From Deltaproteobacteria bacterium (GTDB lineage: Bacteria > Bdellovibrionota_C > UBA2361 > JAGFJO01), in contig JAGFJO010000006.1 of assembly GCA_024102635.1 (NCBI GenBank), positions 109,909 to 173,908 on the forward strand: a DNA stretch of 64,000 bases, given 5' to 3'. Under the pieces are notes generated by a model that was not told the origin of the DNA, did no database searches, and worked only from the letters and a program-made list of their open reading frames with translations. This document shows, piece by piece, positions 54,154-61,914 of the stretch; position 1 is the stretch's first letter, and each line of letters starts with the position of its first letter. The position numbers and the translations under genes were made by a program.

Positions 54154-54678
54154 ATGCACCGCTTCACCACCTCTGCATTCATCATGCTCATATTTGCGCT
54201 ACCCATCCCGGCATCTGCTGAACTATGCGGCGCTTGGGTAGAGCCCATACGGACAGCTATCGCCGACGTATGTCAACGGCAGATTGCATCTGAGCGTTCC
54301 ACCGCGATGTCGCACGAAGCGCCAAGCCAGTATAGTTTCTGCGCTTGGAGGCTGGCCGGAGGAACGGAGCAAAGCGATCCCGCCTCGAACGCCTCCGTTA
54401 TCAGGTGGGAAAGCGAGACATCGGAGCAGGCGGAAAAGGCCTATGCCCTCAATCGTGAAGAGTTCGGCAAAATGACTTATCCGAAATCGGGGTCTAAAAT
54501 CGAGGATATCGAGGGCATCGGCCAAAAGGCTTTCTGGGATCCCATAGCTCAGCGGCTTGTAGTGATAGACAAAAGCACCGTTTTCGTTTTTTCGGGCTGC
54601 TCAGCCGATCAAACTGAGGCACGCGAAACAGCGTCTGCTATCGCAAGCTCGTTGTTAGGAGCGAAAAAGGCAGCATGA
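54154..54678 (+). CDS. Secreted protein of unknown function
   Basis: The 174-residue product has a signal peptide ending near PASA-ELCG (about residue 22). The mature domain has four cysteines. It contains SQYSFCAWRLAGGT and EGIGQKAFWDP followed by a VFVFSGCSADQ strand, a pattern seen in some lipoprotein-like folds, but it is not recognised. Its stop overlaps the next ATG by 4 bases (ATGA), so it is coupled to the GT39-like gene. Confidence 0.7.
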   Translation: MHRFTTSAFIMLIFALPIPASAELCGAWVEPIRTAIADVCQRQIASERSTAMSHEAPSQYSFCAWRLAGGTEQSDPASNASVIRWESETSEQAEKAYALNREEFGKMTYPKSGSKIEDIEGIGQKAFWDPIAQRLVVIDKSTVFVFSGCSADQTEARETASAIASSLLGAKKAA

Positions 54679-56228
54679 TGAATGAGGCATCTAACAAAAG
54701 TGATGTATTTCATTATATCAGCTTGGCCGTCATTCTTATTCTTGCGACATTCATTCGTACGACTAATCTGGGAAGCAATCCTGCAGGATTCTTCTGTGAC
54801 GAGGCCGATGTTGGGCTTCAAGCTTATCGCATCTTGAATCCTCGTCCCGATGTCGAAAATTGGTTGCCGGTTTTTTTTCGCTGCCCTGGCCATTGCCGCG
54901 ACCCTGTACCGATATACTCTACCGTCCCTTTCGTTGCCGCTTTTGGTCTCGATGAATTAACTACTCGGATCCCATTCGCGCTGTACGGAAGTCTGCAAGT
55001 GCTCGTGCTGTACCTTTTCGCCAACTGCTTGTTCGGCAACAGAGTCGCCCTATTTTCTGCGATGTTCGTTGCCATATCACCGTGGCAGATACAGATGAGC
55101 AGGATGGCAATGGATGCTATTCCGGCGCTTTTTTGGCTTACGTTCGGGCTATATATGCTCACATTAGGCCGGCGTAATGTTTACTTTTATGCTCCTGCGG
55201 TGCTTGGCTTTATTTTGGCATTCTTCAGCTACCAGCCGCCCAAGATGTATCTACCTTTGGTCTTTGCCGCCTTCTTAGGAATCTTTTGGCCTTCGACTAC
55301 ACGCTGGTTGAAAAGCAAAACGTTTTGGGTGACCTCACTACTGGGGATCGGGCTGATGGCGCTCTTACTCTGGGGTTACATTTCAGATGGTTCAGCCTTT
55401 ACACGCTGGCGCCAAGTTCAAGGTTCGGACGCCTCAATTAGCCGGATAGTTGAGGGATATAAGAACCACTTTACCCTCGATTTCTTATTCAGATTGGGAG
55501 ACTCCCAGTTTCATGGTCAAGGCACCACCAGGCATTCAATACGAGGCGCAGGCGAACTTTACTGGTTTCAGCTTCCGCCTCTATTACTTTCGATCTTTGC
55601 GTTTTGGAGCCGTGGCTACCAAAAGCGGCCTCTCATATTCGTTCTTTCTCTGCTGCTTCTGTACCCTATCGGTTCCATTTTTGTGACCACAAATCCATTC
55701 GCATCACGATCTGTTCTGGGTGTACTTCCATTTACCATTCTCTCCGCCATCGGCGCCGACATGGTGATCAGGACATTTGCTGCGCGAGCGTGGCGCTTTG
55801 CAGCTGCTCTTTCCATTAGCGCCATCGCAGCGGCCGCATCTACTAACTACTATCAGCTACTTCGTGATTATCCCTCATACTCTTCCGACTATTGGGGGTG
55901 GCAGTACGGATTTCGGCAGGCAATCACTTTGCTAAAGAATAAAGAGGCTCTTAACATTTACGACGAGCTCAGAATAACGCACCGCTTCAATGGACCGGAT
56001 TGGTTGCTAGACTATTACAACGTGATTTTTGACTGCAAGAAGTGCATCAGTCAGAACAACCCCATTCAGATCGACATTACTCGCAAGCAGTACTTTGTGA
56101 TGAGAATCGACGATGTAATCGAAGCCCAGATGCGGTATCCGAACCTCAAATTTGACTTAGATGAGATAATTTTTCTTCCCAACGGTAAGCCGGAGCTGTG
56201 GGGCGGAACCTTCGTTAGCTCCGATTAA
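54675..56228 (+). CDS. GT39/PMT-like polytopic glycosyltransferase
   Basis: The 517-residue protein has about ten to twelve membrane helices. GFFCDEADVGLQAYRIL at about residues 36-52 carries the acidic pair in the first external loop typical of GT39/ArnT enzymes. Helical regions VALFSAMFVAISPWQIQMSR and later stretches also fit that group. It should transfer a polyprenyl-linked sugar on the periplasmic side. It is coupled to the preceding secreted-protein gene. Confidence 0.8.
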   Translation: MMNEASNKSDVFHYISLAVILILATFIRTTNLGSNPAGFFCDEADVGLQAYRILNPRPDVENWLPVFFRCPGHCRDPVPIYSTVPFVAAFGLDELTTRIPFALYGSLQVLVLYLFANCLFGNRVALFSAMFVAISPWQIQMSRMAMDAIPALFWLTFGLYMLTLGRRNVYFYAPAVLGFILAFFSYQPPKMYLPLVFAAFLGIFWPSTTRWLKSKTFWVTSLLGIGLMALLLWGYISDGSAFTRWRQVQGSDASISRIVEGYKNHFTLDFLFRLGDSQFHGQGTTRHSIRGAGELYWFQLPPLLLSIFAFWSRGYQKRPLIFVLSLLLLYPIGSIFVTTNPFASRSVLGVLPFTILSAIGADMVIRTFAARAWRFAAALSISAIAAAASTNYYQLLRDYPSYSSDYWGWQYGFRQAITLLKNKEALNIYDELRITHRFNGPDWLLDYYNVIFDCKKCISQNNPIQIDITRKQYFVMRIDDVIEAQMRYPNLKFDLDEIIFLPNGKPELWGGTFVSSD

Positions 56229-56334
56229 AATAGGGGGTCCTTTGGCTGCGGGGGAGTGTTCATCTTATCGGTACTAGCCGCCTATCCAAGGAACATTAAT
56301 GTAATAGCCGCCATCTAGCGCTATTAAATGGCTG

Positions 56335-58560
56335 CTAGACGCGTGGAGCCTCATTAATTCCGATGGAAGTTAAGTTCTGAAAATCTAAGTCAAGGCGCGA
56401 TATCACGCCTTGATGTTTACCGGTTCTGATGAGTGGAATGGTCTCAACAAACTCTACAGTAATATTTGTGCTTTCTCCCAGATATTGCCGAAGGAGTGCC
56501 AATATTTCGCCAAAAGCAGAATCAGTAAAGCGAGGAGCTTTCACGATTTTCAAGGTTATTGCTCCAACTTTTTCCTGTACTATCTGATACTGCGCCACAG
56601 CATGGTCGAAATCTTTAAAGAGATGGGCAAAGAATGTCCCGGGAAGGTAGTTGCCGTTGGCACCAACTACAATCGCTTGCGTCCTACCCTCTATCCGTCC
56701 GATCCGTGGAAGGGCACGTCCGCATCCGCAAAGGACTGAATCATCCATGGCCATAGCAAGATCACCAAGCCTGTAACGGATGAACGGCACGCAATAGTTA
56801 TTGAGATCCGTGATTATAATCTCTCCCATTTCACCATCCTTCGCAGCCACCCCATTTTTCAAAATTTCAACTATATAGTTTTCCGCCACAACATGATGTC
56901 CTTCGTGCGCTTCGCATTCGTAAGCAATTCCGGAAAACTCCCGGCTGCCATACTTGTCGAAGACTTTGCAGTTGAAGGCGCGCTCGATTATCGCACGGCT
57001 CTGCTCAGGAAGAATTTGAGCGGATGACATTATGCCCTTTAATCTGAAGTTGCTGGGTGGCCGCTCACTGAAATATCGAGATAGAAAATTGAAGGATTCT
57101 GCGTATCCATCTATAAAGCTGGGTTTATATCTCTCTAGTTTATCAATCATTGAACCTATATTGGCGTCAGATAGCTCGAATGCCGGAATAAAAAGACGTC
57201 TGCAAAACAGCGCGTCGAGGCGCTCGCGAAGCACCTGGGTTGTTGACATGCCTAACGTTTGGTGCCAAAGGCGCGCCTGCCGATCGCCGAAGCGATAACC
57301 GGCCCACTCCATTGACCGCAACGTTGCTGCCCAGCGCATCTCTAGCTGAAATCGATCAGCGTAGCACACAAAAGGCTCGCCCGTCGATCCACTGGTTGCT
57401 ACCCGCAGTATCTCCCTTTTGTCATGATTAGAGGAAAAAAGGTCGAAATAAAGATTATCTTTAAATGTTTTCTTATCGAGAACCGGGATCTTTCCCAAGT
57501 CATCTACTGACTTAATATCGGAGGGAATCAGGCCGAGGTTATCAAATCGTTCCCTATAGAATGGGACATGTTCGTAAGCATGGCGGATTAACTGCTTCAG
57601 CCGTTCGTTTTGATAATCGAGTATTTGCTCCCGAGATAGCCACTGACTCTCCCTTAATTCTTTATAGTAGCGACCGGCCCGCCGAGTGATTTTCCATTTA
57701 TGCAAGGGCATGCAAAGGACATAGAAAGAAAAAAGTGCCCGGCGCCACCACTCCAGATCGTTCATTACGGGGACCGCCTTATTACGTTTTAGATAACTGG
57801 CGAGTGGACCGACCCTTGCGCCCAATCGATATTCTTTAAAACCGACTGCTAGATCCCACAGGCAACGTAATATTACCTTTACCGGCACTTGCGACATGAA
57901 AGAGGTGCCGACCTGCCGGCTTTCGAATAATGTCTCGACTTCTGAAACGCGGAAACCTCTTGATTCCGCCGCCACCCGGATAAACGACTGCCAATAGAAA
58001 TATCGTCCGCTATGACTGAATATCTCCTGGAATAGATCGCGGCGCGCCAGCACGAATCCGGACTTATTATCTTTAGCGCGCATTCCAAATAGAATGTTCA
58101 AAAGTAAGTTAAGCCCCTTACTTAGAATGAACCGAGAATCCTTCAACCTTCCTATCGAGCTTCGGCACCCCTGAACCATATCTGTGCGGGTATGTTTAAT
58201 CTCTCGATACAACCGCCATATATCCTCAGGAGGATTTTGAAGATCGGCGTCTATAAGACAGACGTAATCCCCTCTTGCAGCCTCTACTCCGCTGCGCCAT
58301 CCATGTTCGATTCCTTTGTTCTCTGCATGGTGAACGGTCCTTAAAATATTAAACCGCCTAGAGAGATCCTCCATCACTTCGGCGGTATTATCCGTGCTTC
58401 CGTCGTTAACTAGAATAAGTTCTCCCGGGATCTCGTGCTTCTCGAATACTTTGGCGGTGCGAAGTGTAAGTTCATACAGGTTACCGCTTTCATTGAAGCA
58501 CGGCGCCACGACCGATATTAGCGGCCTTACACTACCGTTGTTATTATTTACTTGTTGCAT
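56335..58560 (-). CDS. GT2 glycosyltransferase fused to a PaaK/CapK-like adenylate-forming domain
   Basis: The 741-residue product (ATG at 58560; a longer non-ATG start is unlikely) joins two enzyme types. Residues 1 to about 230 are GT2 (ISVVAPCFNESGNLYELTLR, LVNDGSTDNT, LIDADLQNPPEDI). Residues from about 280 to the end resemble phenylacetate-CoA ligase and CapK proteins: RVATSGSTGEPFVCYAD (nucleotide loop), FDKYGSREFSGIAYECEAH, FIRYRLGDLA and IGRIEGR. Adenylate-forming CapK-like proteins are common in capsule clusters, but a fusion to GT2 is unusual. It overlaps the epimerase gene by 13 bases. Confidence 0.85.
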   Translation of the reverse strand: MQQVNNNNGSVRPLISVVAPCFNESGNLYELTLRTAKVFEKHEIPGELILVNDGSTDNTAEVMEDLSRRFNILRTVHHAENKGIEHGWRSGVEAARGDYVCLIDADLQNPPEDIWRLYREIKHTRTDMVQGCRSSIGRLKDSRFILSKGLNLLLNILFGMRAKDNKSGFVLARRDLFQEIFSHSGRYFYWQSFIRVAAESRGFRVSEVETLFESRQVGTSFMSQVPVKVILRCLWDLAVGFKEYRLGARVGPLASYLKRNKAVPVMNDLEWWRRALFSFYVLCMPLHKWKITRRAGRYYKELRESQWLSREQILDYQNERLKQLIRHAYEHVPFYRERFDNLGLIPSDIKSVDDLGKIPVLDKKTFKDNLYFDLFSSNHDKREILRVATSGSTGEPFVCYADRFQLEMRWAATLRSMEWAGYRFGDRQARLWHQTLGMSTTQVLRERLDALFCRRLFIPAFELSDANIGSMIDKLERYKPSFIDGYAESFNFLSRYFSERPPSNFRLKGIMSSAQILPEQSRAIIERAFNCKVFDKYGSREFSGIAYECEAHEGHHVVAENYIVEILKNGVAAKDGEMGEIIITDLNNYCVPFIRYRLGDLAMAMDDSVLCGCGRALPRIGRIEGRTQAIVVGANGNYLPGTFFAHLFKDFDHAVAQYQIVQEKVGAITLKIVKAPRFTDSAFGEILALLRQYLGESTNITVEFVETIPLIRTGKHQGVISRLDLDFQNLTSIGINEAPRV

Positions 58561-59540
58561 TCCAGCCACCGCCAAGTGTGTTCCAGCCCTTCCCGCAGCC
58601 CAACCAGTGGCTCCCAATTAAGGACTCGTTTTATTGACGAGTTATCGCCGCAGCGCCATGTTCCGGCGGTCCAATCGGCTGCCGCGTGTTCGATTGAAGC
58701 TAACTCCGGCTTAGCAACCGAAATCATTGTTCTAATTAGATCGATGACTCTAACGGCCTGACCGCTGCATACATTTAACAAAGTCCCATCAGCGCTAGGT
58801 GAGATCGCCGCCATTAACGCCCTAACGACGTCTGAGATATAAACATAGTCTAGTGCCTGCATACCATCTCCATACACCACCGGCTGATAGCCGCCCTGAA
58901 GACGCCGGAAAGTTTTTGTAATTACAGATTCGTAGCCCATTGTTTGACTCTGTCCGGGGCCATAAGTGAAATAAAGCCTTAAGGAGCACACCCTCAACTT
59001 TGATTCCCTAGCAAAAAAGCTCATCAAGTGCTCGCCGCACAGCTTGCTAATACCGTACACGGTAAAGGGGTGAGGCAGATCCTCTTCCCTGCTTGCCGGC
59101 GGGTCCGTTCGGCCGTTTGCATATAAGGATGAGGTAAACACAACTTTTCGTACGCCAGCATCCACAGCAGCTACGAGCAGTTCGTTGGTACCGGAAATGT
59201 TGGCATCAAAATACCTTTCGGCAGGCTTTGGGGTATTCGTATGCTTTTCAGCCGCCAGGTGGAAAAGATAGTCGACATCTTCAAGGGAAGCGCGCAATAT
59301 CGAAGCCTGCGCAGGGTCTTTCTGACTGCCTAGCTCATAATGTACCGGCACTGCCCCTTTCAGTCGGCGCAGAGAATTGGAGTGCCGGTCAAGGGCTTTA
59401 ACCTCTCGCGCTCCATTGCTAAGCAGTGCAGCTACCAGATTAGATCCGACAAAACCTCCGGCTCCGGTTACCAGAAACCGCTTACCATTAATCAGCTCTT
59501 CCATTCTATTTGCAGCCAGGCGACTAAACTCTCGTATCAT
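58548..59540 (-). CDS. NAD-dependent sugar epimerase/dehydratase
   Basis: The 330-residue SDR-type protein shows the Rossmann loop LVTGAGGFVGSNL, LFHLAAEKHTNTPKP, the serine in FTSSLYANG, the catalytic YGISK and YGDGMQALDYVYISD. It probably modifies an NDP-sugar for surface glycan synthesis; the exact sugar is not predictable. The start is uncertain: ATGs at 59540 and 59504 are both possible and neither has a strong ribosome site. Its end overlaps the GT2-PaaK-like gene. Confidence 0.9.
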   Translation of the reverse strand: MIREFSRLAANRMEELINGKRFLVTGAGGFVGSNLVAALLSNGAREVKALDRHSNSLRRLKGAVPVHYELGSQKDPAQASILRASLEDVDYLFHLAAEKHTNTPKPAERYFDANISGTNELLVAAVDAGVRKVVFTSSLYANGRTDPPASREEDLPHPFTVYGISKLCGEHLMSFFARESKLRVCSLRLYFTYGPGQSQTMGYESVITKTFRRLQGGYQPVVYGDGMQALDYVYISDVVRALMAAISPSADGTLLNVCSGQAVRVIDLIRTMISVAKPELASIEHAAADWTAGTWRCGDNSSIKRVLNWEPLVGLREGLEHTWRWLECNK

Positions 59541-59715
59541 ACAAAGTAAGTGCCTGTATAACAATTACTGTAACAGCGGATGACCCCGGCTTTAGAAGTG
59601 CTTTGTTAGTTTCCGTATATTAAAGCGAGTACAGCATTATAAAGCCCAGCTAGTCTTTCGGCGTTTTCATGAGAAGCCGAATGAAAACGAAGAGAAGGTT
59701 TAGGAAGTTATGAGG

Positions 59716-60690
59716 TTAGGCGACCGCCCTGCGCCCATGCAGCTCCAGGTGGTACTTCATGGCCTCCTCTTTAAGCTCAATCTCGCGCTCGAGGGCTCCT
59801 ATCCTGTACTGGAAGAAAGTGTTATCCCGCCCTGACCGTTGGGCGATGCTATCTTTAATGCTTCTAATGTCGGCGTGCAGCATCTTTATCTGTGCTTCTA
59901 TTTTTTCTGCTTCACGGGCATGGTATTGGTCTACTACCCCTTTAGAGACCGCATAAATTATATCCTCCGGCGTCAAACCGAACTTCTTGCTGCTGGTCTC
60001 ATTGTTGCGCAGCAAATGGTAAGGAACCTTTGTGGGATCGTTGTTTTTTAAAGTATAGTCCTCGTATTCTAAACGCTTGAATACTTCCTCTGAACCTAAC
60101 CGGCGCATCACGTCTAGGAAGAATCGGTTTAGGGTGTCCGCGGTTTGAATGAGGCGATTTACTAAGGCGGCATAGTGCGCACGCATTGAGGGACTGATGC
60201 TGGGATCGGCCGCCAGAATTCCGGCAACTTCCAGCGACACCGGCAGTTCTGTGATAGCCTGCGCCATTTGATCGGCCAAAAACTCGATAGCAGTTGCCCT
60301 CTGAAGCGGGCTATCGGAGCCCAGACGCCGAGTAAGCTCCTCCAGCGCGGTTTGATCTTTTACAACGGTTTGCGCCAGTTTTTCCAGCGTCTCAGGGCTC
60401 ATGCGCTTCAAACGCTCTTGCAGATCCTGAGGAGAGATTGAGCGGTTGGGGTCAATTCCTAGCGCCTGTTTGAACCACCGTTCAGTATCACTTTGGAGCT
60501 GATTTATCTCTGTCTCGATAGCTTGCAGTTTCCTCTCTTCCTTTGGATTAAGGACATTTAGTTCTCGCATGGCGCGCATATCGTCCAGTTGAACTGATAG
60601 GGCACTAAAGCTGGTATTAAGCTGCGGAGAGCGATCTAGCTCCGGGTTTCGCTGCAATTGGCGATCTGTATCGGGAGTAAATTTCGGCAT
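59716..60690 (-). CDS. Helical coiled-coil protein of unknown function
   Basis: The 324-residue protein is almost wholly helical, with charged heptad-like stretches near 35-70 (LNPKEERKLQAIETEINQLQ) and 255-310 (EIELKEEAMKYHLELHG). No signal peptide or membrane segment is seen. It is not recognised. It is transcribed away from the SrkA-like gene across 204 gene-free bases, and 150 bases lie between it and the epimerase gene. Confidence 0.65.
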   Translation of the reverse strand: MPKFTPDTDRQLQRNPELDRSPQLNTSFSALSVQLDDMRAMRELNVLNPKEERKLQAIETEINQLQSDTERWFKQALGIDPNRSISPQDLQERLKRMSPETLEKLAQTVVKDQTALEELTRRLGSDSPLQRATAIEFLADQMAQAITELPVSLEVAGILAADPSISPSMRAHYAALVNRLIQTADTLNRFFLDVMRRLGSEEVFKRLEYEDYTLKNNDPTKVPYHLLRNNETSSKKFGLTPEDIIYAVSKGVVDQYHAREAEKIEAQIKMLHADIRSIKDSIAQRSGRDNTFFQYRIGALEREIELKEEAMKYHLELHGRRAVA

Positions 60691-60894
60691 GGTAAAACCT
60701 CTTGTACAATTCGACTCTTACCCCTGTTATGGACCCGTTACAGGTACAATTGCCATAGCACGGGAATCTCATAAGACCTCGAAAGCACAAGTAGATCGGC
60801 GGGACGAATAGTCAGGCGGCAGAGGTGGTAAGGTGCGGGCATAAAGAATAGAATAAGCGTCTTACTTTGCTCACTTTCCAAGGCGGCTACTATT

Positions 60895-61908
60895 GTGACA
60901 ACCGAACAGACCAGTTTCTTTTTCGACCTGACACCTGAGCGCATCCTTGACGCGGTGGAATCGTGCGGTCTGCGCTGCACCGGAAGAGTTCTCGCTCTTA
61001 ACAGTATGGAGAACCGGGTTTACGAAGTTGAGGTGGAAATTGAAGATCTGGACTCAATTCGCTCTCCTAGCGATCGGTTTCGAGTGGTGAAGTTTTATCG
61101 GCCCGGGCGGTGGACAAAGGAACAGATATTAGAGGAGCACCAGTTTCTTAAGGACCTAAGCGAGAATGAGATTCCTGTCATTGCGCCTCTTGAGTTTGCG
61201 GACGGCAGCACTCTTCATGAGGTCAAGGGCTTCGAGTGTCTTTTTACCGTGTTTCCGAAACAGGGCGGGCGTCATCCTGACGAATTATCGGAAGAAGAGC
61301 TAAAGCAGCTTGGAAGGCTTATAGCACGTCTTCATAATATCGGAGCCTCTCGCAAGGCTCCCCACCGAATCGCTTTGACGCCGGAGAATTACGGAGCAAA
61401 GAACCTGGAGTTCTTGCTGCAAAGCGGACTCATTCCAACTGCTCTTGAGCCCTCCTATAAAGCCAGCGTGGACGAGCTGCTTAAGCGCGCTTTGCCGCTC
61501 TTTGAGGGCGTTCCGTTGCAACGCATCCACGGCGATTGCCATCTGGGAAACGTCTTGCACGGACGCAATGGATTTTTCCTGGTTGATTTTGATGACATGG
61601 TGCAGGGGCCGTGCGTTCAAGATATATGGCTTCTTAACCCGGCGCGCGATGATGAGGCAAAAAAGCGTCTTGAGAATTTTTTGGAAGGCTACGAAATGAT
61701 GCGGCCCTTTGACCACCGCACGCTAAGGCTTATCGAGGTGCTGCGCGCATTGAGAATGGTACACTTTAGCGCTTGGATAGCGAAAAGGTGGGAAGATCCC
61801 GCTTTCAAAAGGGTCTTTGTAAACTTCGGCAGCGACCGCTATTGGCAAGATGAGCTTATAAATCTTCGTGAGCAGCTCGGAATATTAGACGAGGGAGGTT
61901 TCTGGTAG
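60895..61908 (+). CDS. srkA: SrkA (YihE)-like stress response kinase
   Basis: The 337-residue aminoglycoside-phosphotransferase-fold kinase resembles SrkA/YihE. It shows FFFDLTPERILDAVESCGL, NRVYEVE, RVVKFYRPGRWTKEQILEEH, the catalytic HGDCHLGNVL and the metal-binding LVDFDDMV. YihE phosphorylates Ser/Thr and protects E. coli from stress-related death. The start is GTG with only a weak AAGG 13 bases upstream. The next gene begins 6 bases after its stop, probably one operon. Confidence 0.93.
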   Translation: MTTEQTSFFFDLTPERILDAVESCGLRCTGRVLALNSMENRVYEVEVEIEDLDSIRSPSDRFRVVKFYRPGRWTKEQILEEHQFLKDLSENEIPVIAPLEFADGSTLHEVKGFECLFTVFPKQGGRHPDELSEEELKQLGRLIARLHNIGASRKAPHRIALTPENYGAKNLEFLLQSGLIPTALEPSYKASVDELLKRALPLFEGVPLQRIHGDCHLGNVLHGRNGFFLVDFDDMVQGPCVQDIWLLNPARDDEAKKRLENFLEGYEMMRPFDHRTLRLIEVLRALRMVHFSAWIAKRWEDPAFKRVFVNFGSDRYWQDELINLREQLGILDEGGFW

Positions 61909-61914
61909 TTAGCT

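Noticed and set aside
54053..54241. 62-codon ORF overlapping the secreted protein start
   Set aside because: The frame at 54154 has a signal peptide and couples to the next gene; this one has neither.
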